Part shown: one piece after another, positions 13,995 through 23,109 of the stretch
Numbering within the stretch: position 1 is the first letter of the stretch
Layout of the letters: each line of letters begins with the position of its first letter
DNA from: an uncultured Sulfurovum sp.
GTDB lineage: Bacteria > Campylobacterota > Campylobacteria > Campylobacterales > Sulfurovaceae
DNA length: 28,785 nucleotides
Direction of reading: 5' to 3'
NCBI GenBank assembly: GCA_947313765.1
Contig: CAMZNQ010000257.1
Span: 1 to 28,785 of the forward strand
The notes under the pieces: generated by a model
The model's input: only the letters and a program-made list of their open reading frames with translations
What the model was told of the DNA's origin: nothing
The model's database searches: none
Made by a program: the position numbers and the translations under genes

Positions 13995-15905
13995 TTAACC
14001 AATGAATGCAGATATAACTGCACCCAATACTAATAATAATGCACCAACACCCATCCAGTTAAGGTAAGAGGATAGGTTACCATTTTGCATACCTCTTGAA
14101 ACATCTCCAGATACATATATCGCTTTTGCAATAAAGTCAACTGTTCCATCAACAATAGCTTTATCAATCTCCCAAAACTTAGCAGATGCTACAGTATATG
14201 GTTGAACAATAAATTGGTCATAGAAATGAGGAACATAATATTGATTTGCTACTAATTTATATACAAATGAGTTTTCAAACTTCTCATTTCTCTTCCAAGA
14301 TTTTTCACCTTTACCAGCATACTTCTTATAAGCAATAAAAATACCTATTAGTGCAAGAACAATTACAATTGTCCCTAAGTAAGGAGCTAAGTGATGTGTC
14401 TCGTGACTCATCTCATAATCTGGAAGATTTTTAGTAATAAACTCATGGAAATTATCCATAAACCAACCAAACGAGATTGCAAGAGCAGCTAATGGAGCCA
14501 TCGCTACCAATACATATTTATACATATCGTGTGGGTGGAAACCAAGTGCTTTATATCTCTCTTCTCCGTGGAATGTGAAGAATACTTGTCTAAAGCTATA
14601 GAATGCTGTCATACCAGCAGTGATAACTAAAATACCCCAAATGATAAATGAACCATCATTAAATGCTGTCTCAATAATCGCATCTTTAGAGTAGAAACCT
14701 GCCATAATAGGTAAACCTGCTAGTGCAAATGATGCTATTCCCATATAGATATATGAGCCTCTCATAACCTTTTTCATTCCACCCATTTTAAATATGTCAA
14801 GCTCGTCATCCATTGCGTGCATAACATTACCTGCACCTAAGAAGAGTAATGCTTTAAAGAATGCGTGTGCAGCAAGGTGGAAAAGTGCTATCCAGTAAGC
14901 ACCAAGTCCTGCTGCTGCAAACATATATCCAAGTTGAGATAGTGTTGATAGAGCAACAATACGTTTAATATCTCTTGCACTTAGTGCCATTGAAGCTGCA
15001 TAGAATGCAACAAACGCACCAAGAGAAGCGATAAACATAGATACACCATGAACAGCCTCTAAACCAAATAGTGGATTAGCACGAATAACTAAGAAAACCC
15101 CTGCTGTTACCATTGTAGCTGCGTGAATAAGTGCAGATACAGGTGTAGGACCCTCCATAGCATCGGTTAACCATGTGTGTAGTGGAAATTGTGCCGATTT
15201 ACCCATTGCTCCAATAAATAGTGCAATAGCAATAGAGACTAAAAGACCATCTGCTAAATTTGGAAGTGCTTCAAATACAACATCATACTGCAAAGAACCA
15301 ACATTCCAGTAGATAAGGAAAATACCAACTAACATTCCAAGGTCAGCAACACGGTTCATAATAAATGCTTCGTTTGCAGCCCAAGATGGAGAGATTGATG
15401 GATTCTCTTCAAAGGTTTTATCCTCTTTATGATACCAAAATCCAATTAGTAGCCATGAACAGACTCCAACACCTTCCCAACCAATAAATAGACCAGCAAA
15501 GTTATCACTCATAACCAATATCATCATTGAAAATACAAATGCTGATAGATATGAGAAGAATCTATTATATGCTTTATCGTGATCCATGTAACCTGTTGAG
15601 TAGATATGAACAATAGTTGATACTAAAGTTACAACCAACATCATTGTTACAGATACTTCATCAACCAAAAAACCAAAAGGTATGCTTAAATCTCCAATAG
15701 CAATCCATGTCATCATCTGAACATGAACAGCCCCATGTTCTGCAACATGAAACGCCAAAGTTACAGCAGATAAAAAAGCTATTGCAATTAGGCTTGAGTT
15801 AACAATGCCAACTAGATGTGTTTTTGGACTCCTAGCAAAAAAGAGTCCAGCAAACAATGCACCTACAAAAGGAGCAAAGAGTGCTATATATACAAATTTT
15901 TCCAT
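13995..15905 (-). CDS. nuoL: NADH-quinone oxidoreductase subunit L
   Basis: A 636-residue inner-membrane subunit, the distal antiporter-like proton channel of complex I. Conserved residues are present: E144 in GWEGVGVCSWLL, K236 in GKSAQFPLHTWLTDAMEGPTPVSALIHA-type context, and H243. After the 14-helix core it has the amphipathic lateral helix and a last anchor helix (residues about 560-635) that clamp NuoM and NuoN. It lies 9 bases before nuoM and 5 bases after nuoK, with an AGGAAG ribosome site. Length is slightly above the Escherichia coli protein. Nothing is broken here, in contrast to nuoM. Confidence 0.96.
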   Translation of the reverse strand: MEKFVYIALFAPFVGALFAGLFFARSPKTHLVGIVNSSLIAIAFLSAVTLAFHVAEHGAVHVQMMTWIAIGDLSIPFGFLVDEVSVTMMLVVTLVSTIVHIYSTGYMDHDKAYNRFFSYLSAFVFSMMILVMSDNFAGLFIGWEGVGVCSWLLIGFWYHKEDKTFEENPSISPSWAANEAFIMNRVADLGMLVGIFLIYWNVGSLQYDVVFEALPNLADGLLVSIAIALFIGAMGKSAQFPLHTWLTDAMEGPTPVSALIHAATMVTAGVFLVIRANPLFGLEAVHGVSMFIASLGAFVAFYAASMALSARDIKRIVALSTLSQLGYMFAAAGLGAYWIALFHLAAHAFFKALLFLGAGNVMHAMDDELDIFKMGGMKKVMRGSYIYMGIASFALAGLPIMAGFYSKDAIIETAFNDGSFIIWGILVITAGMTAFYSFRQVFFTFHGEERYKALGFHPHDMYKYVLVAMAPLAALAISFGWFMDNFHEFITKNLPDYEMSHETHHLAPYLGTIVIVLALIGIFIAYKKYAGKGEKSWKRNEKFENSFVYKLVANQYYVPHFYDQFIVQPYTVASAKFWEIDKAIVDGTVDFIAKAIYVSGDVSRGMQNGNLSSYLNWMGVGALLLVLGAVISAFIG

Positions 15906-15910
15906 TCTTC

Positions 15911-16213
15911 CTATCCTTTCATTGATGAAATTACTTCAAGGTCTAATGAACCATATCTTTTGTGAAGCAAGATTAACAGACCTAAACCAACAGCCACTTC
16001 AGAGGCTGCAACTGCAATAATGAAGAAAGCGAACATCTGTCCAGATAAATCTCCATAATAGTTCCCTATTGCTGCAAATGCAATATTTACTGCATTTAAC
16101 ATAATTTCCGTAGCGAAGAAGAGCATCAAAAGATTTTTTCTTCTAAGTACGCCTACAAATCCTATACTAAACAGTATCCCTGAGAGTATAAGATAATGAC
16201 TAATACCTATCAT
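15911..16213 (-). CDS. nuoK: NADH-quinone oxidoreductase subunit K
   Basis: A 100-residue protein with three membrane helices, the MrpC-like subunit linking the quinone site to the antiporter-like subunits. The two buried glutamates essential for proton transfer are at E36 (FATEIMLNAVN) and E72 (AVAASEVAVGLGL), the same positions as in Escherichia coli. The length is standard. It starts 2 bases after nuoJ and ends 5 bases before nuoL. Confidence 0.96.
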   Translation of the reverse strand: MIGISHYLILSGILFSIGFVGVLRRKNLLMLFFATEIMLNAVNIAFAAIGNYYGDLSGQMFAFFIIAVAASEVAVGLGLLILLHKRYGSLDLEVISSMKG

Positions 16214-16215
16214 TT

Positions 16216-16821
16216 TTACGCCTCCTCTTTTTTTAGTTTTTCATCAACATCAAGCTCTTCAATTTTAAGCTCTTCATCACTTACTTCACACTCTGTTAAA
16301 GAGTAATCCATTTTTCTACCAGCTAAGATAATACCTGCAATCATTGCTACAAGCAACATAACAGCAGCTACTTCAAATGGTATAAGATATTTTGTAAATA
16401 GAATCATACCTACATGCTCTGCATTTTTAACTGCATGTCCAAACTCATCAACTGCATATGGATATAGTGCTTGTATATTTTCTCCAATAATTGGAGCAGA
16501 GAACATAATAACAAAAAGAAGTGCCATCAATCCTCCAAGTAGAAATACTAATGGTGCATTTCTATGGTTCTCTTTAATATCTTTTGTTGCATCAAAAAAC
16601 ATCATTGCAAATGCGTAAAGTGCCATAACAGCACCTACATATACAATCAATTGAACAACACCAAGGAAGTCTGCTCCCAAAAGGAAGAAGAGTCCTGAAA
16701 TCATTACCATTCCTGCTGCCAATGCACTCATGGCATAAAGAACGTTTTTACTTATCGCCGTAATCCCAAACAGTATCGTAGTTGATACTGCAAAGATATA
16801 AAAGGCTATCACTTCATACAT
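16216..16821 (-). CDS. nuoJ: NADH-quinone oxidoreductase subunit J
   Basis: A 201-residue subunit with five membrane helices. The third helix carries the family motif FLGVVQLIVYVGAVMALYAFAMMFF (53 onward, given here only to its key VQ, YVGAVM residues), whose pi-bulge shifts during turnover in known complex I structures. The C-terminus has a highly charged extension (about 180-201, rich in Glu, Lys and Asp) that is probably cytoplasmic. It sits 11 bases after nuoI and 2 bases before nuoK. Confidence 0.94.
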   Translation of the reverse strand: MYEVIAFYIFAVSTTILFGITAISKNVLYAMSALAAGMVMISGLFFLLGADFLGVVQLIVYVGAVMALYAFAMMFFDATKDIKENHRNAPLVFLLGGLMALLFVIMFSAPIIGENIQALYPYAVDEFGHAVKNAEHVGMILFTKYLIPFEVAAVMLLVAMIAGIILAGRKMDYSLTECEVSDEELKIEELDVDEKLKKEEA

Positions 16822-16832
16822 TTTTTCTCCTT

Positions 16833-17456
16833 TTAGTACGCTAGAGGCGTTGGTTTGATATTATCATCAGCATTTGGACTGATTGCACCAAATCCATCAT
16901 ACTCTTGTTGAAGATTAAGTTTATCAATTGGCGTTAACATATCTTCAAAGAGTGAGAAACTTGCTCTCTGCTCTGATGCTGTCTCATAACGTGGTCCATG
17001 AACAATTGCTAACTCTGGACAAACCTCTGCACAATATCCACAGAAGATACAACGACCAAAGTTAATTGTATATTCTGAAACCTCTTTTCTTTGATTCTCA
17101 TCATATTTTGTCTCCATTGAGATACAATCAGAGATACAAATCTTTTCACAAAGACCACAACCAATACATCTATAGTTACCTGACTCCATAAGACGAAGCA
17201 TATCGTGAATAGCTCTATATCTTGGAGATATTGGTAACTTCTCAAATGGATATTGAGTAGTGTGCATCTTTCCACCAACAAGAGCATTTCCCATCTCTCT
17301 AAATGTTACCCAAAGCCCTACAAAAAGCTCTGGTTTAAATGTTCTACCTACAACCTGTTTAAATTGACCCCATCCAGTAGTAGGAGTATGTGCTAAATCA
17401 AGTTTTACGTAATTTTGTGTTCCAACATTTCTGTTTTTAAACTGTTCTAAACTCAT
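16833..17456 (-). CDS. nuoI: NADH-quinone oxidoreductase subunit I (two [4Fe-4S] clusters)
   Basis: A 207-residue peripheral-arm subunit carrying clusters N6a and N6b, which pass electrons to NuoB. The two ferredoxin motifs are C97-x2-C100-x2-C103-x3-C107 and C136-x2-C139-x2-C142-x3-C146, the second followed by P. An amphipathic N-terminal part (about 25-75) would contact the membrane arm. The C-terminal ~40 residues are an acidic, Asn/Pro-rich tail of the kind that varies between species. It lies 11 bases before nuoJ and 13 bases after nuoH. Confidence 0.95.
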   Translation of the reverse strand: MSLEQFKNRNVGTQNYVKLDLAHTPTTGWGQFKQVVGRTFKPELFVGLWVTFREMGNALVGGKMHTTQYPFEKLPISPRYRAIHDMLRLMESGNYRCIGCGLCEKICISDCISMETKYDENQRKEVSEYTINFGRCIFCGYCAEVCPELAIVHGPRYETASEQRASFSLFEDMLTPIDKLNLQQEYDGFGAISPNADDNIKPTPLAY

Positions 17457-17469
17457 AGTTACTCCCTTC

Positions 17470-18489
17470 TTAAACTATCATCATCACGAGACCCGTGATA
17501 ACTACATTGATTACTGCTAATGGCATTAATACTTTCCAACATAACCACATAAGTTGGTCTGGTCTAACGTGTGGCCAAGCTGCTCTTACCCATAACATAA
17601 AGAAGAATGAGAAAGCAATTTTTCCAATAATCATCAACCAACCAGGGAAAATCCAAAAGTCATTATATCCACCAAGGAAGACAACTGCTGCAATAACACC
17701 AATGGTAATCATGTTAGCATACTCACCAATGAAGAATAGTCCCCATCTCATACCACTATACTCTGTTACATATCCAGAGATAATCTCTGCTTCATGCTCA
17801 AGTAAGTCAAACGGTGTTCTGTTTGTCTCTGCAAATCCTGCAATTAAAAATAGAACAAACGCTACTGGTTGATAGACAACTAACCATGTTCCATCTGCTT
17901 GATAGTTATTAAAGTCAACAAATGATAAAGAACCAACCATCATAATTGGTGCTAAGATTGAAAGACCTGTTACAACCTCATACGATAGAAACTGTATAGC
18001 TGTTCTAGCTGAACCAATAATACCCCATTTGTTTGCTTGAGCCATACCTGCAAGAAGTGGACCATATAGACCAGCTGCCATCATTCCAAGTACAAATAGA
18101 ATCCCAACATTAATATCTGATGCAATAGATGGAACTAATACATCTGTAAAAGGGATATAAAAATCAGGAAAAACAGGTACAGCTGCTAAAGCAATAAATG
18201 CTGTTGCTGCTGTAATCACAGGGGCAATAGCAAAGATAATCTTATTTGCATGTTGAGGAATAATATCCTCTTTAGTAAATAGTTTAATACCATCTGCTGC
18301 TAACTGTAGCAATCCGTAAGGACCAACATGTTGTGGTCCAAGCCTTCTCTGCATAAATGCAAGAATCTTACGCTCTATGTATGTACCAAAACCTGCAAGA
18401 GCTGCAATAACTGCTAAAATCAAAACTGCCTTGATTATAACACCTATCCAGATAACGGTTGGGGCATCATGTACTATAGTTGCATCCAT
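17470..18489 (-). CDS. nuoH: NADH-quinone oxidoreductase subunit H
   Basis: A 339-residue inner-membrane subunit that forms much of the quinone chamber. Diagnostic stretches are ERKILAFMQRRLGPQHVGPY (39-58), the acidic loop FAETNRTPFDLLEHEAEI (219-236) and GYVTEYSGMRWG (239-250). About eight helices are present and the length is typical. In the acidic loop the usual PEAE reads LEHE, a mild variation that keeps both acids. It starts 2 bases after nuoG2 and ends 13 bases before nuoI. Confidence 0.96.
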   Translation of the reverse strand: MDATIVHDAPTVIWIGVIIKAVLILAVIAALAGFGTYIERKILAFMQRRLGPQHVGPYGLLQLAADGIKLFTKEDIIPQHANKIIFAIAPVITAATAFIALAAVPVFPDFYIPFTDVLVPSIASDINVGILFVLGMMAAGLYGPLLAGMAQANKWGIIGSARTAIQFLSYEVVTGLSILAPIMMVGSLSFVDFNNYQADGTWLVVYQPVAFVLFLIAGFAETNRTPFDLLEHEAEIISGYVTEYSGMRWGLFFIGEYANMITIGVIAAVVFLGGYNDFWIFPGWLMIIGKIAFSFFFMLWVRAAWPHVRPDQLMWLCWKVLMPLAVINVVITGLVMMIV

Positions 18490-18491
18490 AT

Positions 18492-20852
18492 TTATACCTC
18501 CTTAATAGTTACTGCTCTATATCTTGAACCATCAAATAGTTCATAAACATTTTCAGCAGATTTAAAATCAGAAAGAGCCATAATATCTCCCTCCATCTTT
18601 TTATCTTCAATTACATCAACAACGATTGTTCCGTTATCAAATACCAACTCTACTTTTTTACCTAAACTATCTGCTTTTGCAGAAGATACATATAGTCCAA
18701 ATGGTTCAAAAATTTGATGTGCTTTTGCAGAGAAGTCATTAAACTGTCTTGCAGGATTACATCTATATACAACATCCCCCTCAACAAGAGTGTCATCATA
18801 GAACTTCTCAACTTTTGGAGCATCTACCTCTTTTGATAGAACATTAAGAAGATAACCTCTATGCTCATTTCCTGCATTATCGTAGTAGTTATCTAAACTA
18901 TCAAACTCAACAGAGTTATATCCTCTATCTGTTGGAAGTAACTTTGTCCAATCAATAGTCTCATTAGGAGCAGATATAAGCTCTTTCATTAAATCATTTA
19001 ATTCATAACCACCGTAAGGTAGAGCTACATTTGTAGGAACAACTCTTTTAGAGAGATTTGTTACTGTTCCCTCTTGTTGGTTAAATGCTGGCATATCTAA
19101 AGCGTTGCTATCACCTTTCGCATCTCCAAGAGCAGATAGTCTAAAATCTCCAATCTCGTTATATCCAATAGTATACCCCTCTGCTTCATCATCAAGGTCA
19201 CATATGATAGCAACACCTAAAGCATTTGATTTTGGTGGATTCATAACTACGTTAAAGTTTGCAGTCTGCTCAATAAGTGCAATAAGTTTAGCTAGATTGT
19301 CTGCTCTATCATGGTAATAGTAATCCTCTCCAACCATAAGAGTAAATCTCTCTTTCTTCTTCATCATCTTATCGAAGCCCTTCATGAACTTCTTAGAGTC
19401 TCCACCAACTAAATCAATAAGACCTTCAGAACCACCAAGTTCTGCAATGTAATCTTTTACATCAGATGATAGTTTATCTTGGTCTGCAAATAGTGCCAGA
19501 AGTAGATATAGAGTAGCCTCTTCAAGACCAACTTTATGGTTAAACATAACAACACTCTTACCAAATGAAGGAATTAGAGTATCTCCAACTGGATGGAAAT
19601 ATAGTCCTGCACCCTTATTCATCTTTTGAACATTGTTAAATGAGTACTTTAACCCTGGGCTATCGTTTCTTAATGCACCACCAACAGAGACAACAAAGTC
19701 ACTCTTCATACTATCTTCAGTTGAGGAGGTATAGAGAGAGTGTCCAGAAGCATCAGCATAGAGAGTTAAAAACTTTTGAAATGCTCTAACTTCTGGGTTA
19801 TATAGTTTAATACCCATCTTCTCTTTTAGAGTCTGAAGCATCATAGCCTCTTCATTGGTAATCATTGAGTTAAATCTAACTGTTTTTGCCTTTTTAAAAG
19901 CTTCAATAGCTAAATCAAAGGATTTTTTATCTTTAGATACACCTCTATTCTCAAAATCATAACCAAATCGTGCAGAACCATCAAGTGATACATAGTTCCA
20001 CTCATTTGTTACACGATAAATCTTCTCTTCTCTATTTTCTATGGAAGTTGGTTTAACCTCATAATAGATTTGAAAACCATCTGATGAGTGTGCAGATACA
20101 GCAGGAATCTTTGTTAAATCCCAAGCATTTGTTGTATATACAAAGTCTTTTGATACCAATGCCCCAACAGGACATACAGCAATACACTCTCCACAATCAG
20201 AACAGTCTGTTGAACCTGTTCCATTACTTGGAGCAATAACAGATTTTTGAAGCTTATTCCACATAGAGTAAGCATCTTTTGGCATATCATTTTTCCAAGA
20301 TTTATCCAGAGATGCACCACCACGCTTAGTAGTCTTAATCGCTGCATCTCCAATCATATCTTTACATACTGTAGTACAACGCTCACATACAATACATAAT
20401 CCTGCATCATAATGTAAAACACTACTCCAATCTGTTGATTCTCTTTTTGTATCTTGAATAAAATAGGATTGAGAATCAACCTGTAACTCTAGTGTGTAGT
20501 TTTGTAACTCACACTCTCCACTCTGGTCACATACACCACATTGAAGTGGGTGGTTAACATCATAAACTTCCATCATCGCTCTACGCTCTGTTAGAATATC
20601 TGGAGTGCTAACTGTAATATCCATGCCCTCTTTAACTTTAGCATTACAAGAATAAACCTGTTTTCCATCAGCTTCAACAAGACATATCCTACACGCTAGT
20701 GTGGGAGAACATCTTGTCAAGTAACAGATTGCAGGAATAAAAATATCGTTGGCACGAGCAGCATTAAGGATATATTCACCCTCTTTTGCCTTATACTCTT
20801 TACCATCAATAGTAATACTTACCATATTTTCTACTGTTTGTACTTCGCTCAT
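18492..20852 (-). CDS. nuoG: NuoG paralogue 2, with ferredoxin-like cluster pair and no N7 site
   Basis: A 786-residue iron-sulfur subunit of the complex I input arm. N-terminal [2Fe-2S] ligands are C43, C54, C57, C69. The His-Cys cluster is H101-x3-C105-x2-C108-x5-C114. A pair of full four-cysteine motifs follows: C153/C156/C159/C163 and C217/C220/C223/C227, one more cluster motif than a classical NuoG. The molybdopterin-oxidoreductase-like domain (about 245 to the end) has no cysteines where the N7 cluster should be (SAHSSDGFQIYYEV, 253-266). The C-terminal half is clearly homologous to the next gene, NuoG1 (shared ICDLDDE, FNQQEGT/FTQQEGT, GNEHRGY). The two genes are a tandem duplication, one base apart. 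Confidence 0.9.
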   Translation of the reverse strand: MSEVQTVENMVSITIDGKEYKAKEGEYILNAARANDIFIPAICYLTRCSPTLACRICLVEADGKQVYSCNAKVKEGMDITVSTPDILTERRAMMEVYDVNHPLQCGVCDQSGECELQNYTLELQVDSQSYFIQDTKRESTDWSSVLHYDAGLCIVCERCTTVCKDMIGDAAIKTTKRGGASLDKSWKNDMPKDAYSMWNKLQKSVIAPSNGTGSTDCSDCGECIAVCPVGALVSKDFVYTTNAWDLTKIPAVSAHSSDGFQIYYEVKPTSIENREEKIYRVTNEWNYVSLDGSARFGYDFENRGVSKDKKSFDLAIEAFKKAKTVRFNSMITNEEAMMLQTLKEKMGIKLYNPEVRAFQKFLTLYADASGHSLYTSSTEDSMKSDFVVSVGGALRNDSPGLKYSFNNVQKMNKGAGLYFHPVGDTLIPSFGKSVVMFNHKVGLEEATLYLLLALFADQDKLSSDVKDYIAELGGSEGLIDLVGGDSKKFMKGFDKMMKKKERFTLMVGEDYYYHDRADNLAKLIALIEQTANFNVVMNPPKSNALGVAIICDLDDEAEGYTIGYNEIGDFRLSALGDAKGDSNALDMPAFNQQEGTVTNLSKRVVPTNVALPYGGYELNDLMKELISAPNETIDWTKLLPTDRGYNSVEFDSLDNYYDNAGNEHRGYLLNVLSKEVDAPKVEKFYDDTLVEGDVVYRCNPARQFNDFSAKAHQIFEPFGLYVSSAKADSLGKKVELVFDNGTIVVDVIEDKKMEGDIMALSDFKSAENVYELFDGSRYRAVTIKEV

Positions 20853-20853
20853 A

Positions 20854-23109
20854 TTAGCTTCCTACTCTTTCTAAATCTACTTTATTAAATCTATAAGAGG
20901 ATAACAAAGCCGTACTTAATCCCATATCAAATATTGGGTTAAGGGCTATTGTACCCCTTAAAGATGTATCAATCTTAAACACTCTCTTAAATTTAATAGA
21001 GTCAACAGTGTAACTTATTGTATCTCCATCACTCAACTTACCAGCTGTTGCAAACTGTTGTGAGCCTACAAGATAAGAGTCTTTGGTTAGATTGCTAGAT
21101 TTTGCTGTTAAGGGAGAGAAGTGTTCTTGTGGGTTACAATTATATACAACTGTTCCATCAAAAGCACTCATCTCTTCTACATCTTCTATTGAAGTTTCAA
21201 TATCAACTTCAACCTCATCTAAGATATAACCTCTATGCTCATTACCTTTAGCATCAAAATAATTAGTTAAATTATCAAACTCTATATCTCTATACCCTTT
21301 TGATTTTGGTAACTCTTTTGTATAATCAATGGTATAAGTTGCACTTAATCCAAGAGAGTTAGCAATATCATTTAATATATACCCCCCATACTCAACAACA
21401 ACATTCATAGAGGTAACTCGTTTATCTACTGATGTTAATGTTCCCTCTTGTTGAGTAAAGCTAGGCATATCTAAATCACCATCTCCAAATGAAGATAGAG
21501 TAAAGTCTCCTTTTACATTGTAACCAATAGTTGACCCCTCTATCTCATCATCTAAATCACAAATTTGTGAAATCCCCATTCCATTTCCAGCAGGTGGAAC
21601 ACAAATCACATTAAATCCTGCATACTTTTCAAGAAGAGCAACTATTTTTGCAATATTTTCAGCTCTTGGATGTGAGTATAAATCAGAACCAACAACTAAT
21701 GATAAACCAACCTTTTTGATAAGAGATTTCTGAAGAGCCTCTAACTCCTCCTCTCCCACATTAGATTCAGCAGATAGATTTCCAATATCTAAATCATCAA
21801 GTATTGCTCCAATGTTTTGAGGAAGTTCAATATCTTTTAATAGAGTATCTGCCAATAGAGCAATAACACCCTCTTCTGAACCTGCCTCATATTTAATGAA
21901 CTGTGTTACAATATTTTTAAGCTCTAAATCCTCAATAGGATGCATATATGCAACTCTTGCTCTATGCCATTTTGAAGCCATATTAACATGATATTTCACA
22001 ATAGGAGCATCATCGTTTAGACGTGTTCCCACTACAATAACAGCTCTTGATTTAGATAATGTATCTAAAGAACCACCATAGAGTGATTTAACACTAATAG
22101 TTCCATAGGCTCTCATAAACTTCTGGTAGGCTCTAGCCTCATGAGATATTAGCGTATAGCCTCTATCCTCTTTTAGCTTTTGTAAAATTAGTGCCTCTTC
22201 ATTTGAGATTTCGTTAGAAAAGATAATTGTTTTTGCAGATTCAAACGCTTTAAGTGCAGATTTGAATGCTGTTTCATCTTTTTTAACATCTCTGTTTGCA
22301 ATATCAAAACCGTAACGAGAAGCAGAACACATGGTAGAGAATTCAGCTGTATTACTTACACGATAAATCTCTCCATTTTTAACCTCATAAATCACATCAT
22401 GACCACCACCACAGTGAGGACAAGTTGATGGAATCTGTGTTAGTTCCCAAGCATTTGAACTATATTTAAAACGACTATCAACCAATGCCCCAACAGGACA
22501 TACAGCTGCAGCTTCTCCGAGTGTCTTATAGTTTTTATCTTGCTTTACATTCTCAATCGTTGAGGAGTATCCACCAAACTTAACCTTTAAGGCTTCATCT
22601 CCTGTAATCTCTGTTGAGACACGAACACACTTCTCACACATGATACAAAGAGCAGGGTCATAGGATATTACACCCCAATTTTGAACAGGTCTATGAGGCT
22701 CTTTAGTTGTAAAGTTCTGTCCACTTACACCAAACTCCATAGTTTTGTTCTGTAAATCACACTCTCCACTCTTATCACATACACCACACTCTAAAGGGTG
22801 GTTTACATTATAAAGCTTCATTATACTCTGACGCTCTTTGAAAAGCTCATCATTATTTGTAGTAATTACAGCACTATCAGTTGCTTTCTCTTGACAAGAT
22901 AAGATAACTCCATCTACACCCTCAACATTAACAATACACATTCTACAAGAAGCGATTGGCAATGTTTTTGTAAGATAACACATAGTTGGGATATAGATGT
23001 CATTCTCACGAGCAATTTCTAAAATCGTTTGACCAAAAACTCCTGAACAACTTTTACCATCAATTGTTAGAGTAATAGCTTTTGGTTCTACATCTCTTCT
23101 ACTGATCAT
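20854..23109 (-). CDS. nuoG: NuoG paralogue 1, with modified N7 cluster motif
   Basis: A 751-residue iron-sulfur subunit. I start it at 23109 because that ATG overlaps the stop of the upstream gene as TAATG, like other junctions here, with GGTGG in front; an ATG at 23148 would add 13 residues and a 40-base overlap. Ligands: [2Fe-2S] C44, C55, C58, C72; His-Cys cluster H104, C108, C111, C117; N4 cluster C155, C158, C161, C204. The N7 motif reads C230-x2-C233-x3-H237-x23-C261, with His in place of the third Cys. The molybdopterin-oxidoreductase-like domain fills the rest and, as in all NuoG, is not expected to hold molybdenum. It is a paralogue of NuoG2 downstream. Both probably sit in the same electron-input arm. 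Confidence 0.9.
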   Translation of the reverse strand: MISRRDVEPKAITLTIDGKSCSGVFGQTILEIARENDIYIPTMCYLTKTLPIASCRMCIVNVEGVDGVILSCQEKATDSAVITTNNDELFKERQSIMKLYNVNHPLECGVCDKSGECDLQNKTMEFGVSGQNFTTKEPHRPVQNWGVISYDPALCIMCEKCVRVSTEITGDEALKVKFGGYSSTIENVKQDKNYKTLGEAAAVCPVGALVDSRFKYSSNAWELTQIPSTCPHCGGGHDVIYEVKNGEIYRVSNTAEFSTMCSASRYGFDIANRDVKKDETAFKSALKAFESAKTIIFSNEISNEEALILQKLKEDRGYTLISHEARAYQKFMRAYGTISVKSLYGGSLDTLSKSRAVIVVGTRLNDDAPIVKYHVNMASKWHRARVAYMHPIEDLELKNIVTQFIKYEAGSEEGVIALLADTLLKDIELPQNIGAILDDLDIGNLSAESNVGEEELEALQKSLIKKVGLSLVVGSDLYSHPRAENIAKIVALLEKYAGFNVICVPPAGNGMGISQICDLDDEIEGSTIGYNVKGDFTLSSFGDGDLDMPSFTQQEGTLTSVDKRVTSMNVVVEYGGYILNDIANSLGLSATYTIDYTKELPKSKGYRDIEFDNLTNYFDAKGNEHRGYILDEVEVDIETSIEDVEEMSAFDGTVVYNCNPQEHFSPLTAKSSNLTKDSYLVGSQQFATAGKLSDGDTISYTVDSIKFKRVFKIDTSLRGTIALNPIFDMGLSTALLSSYRFNKVDLERVGS

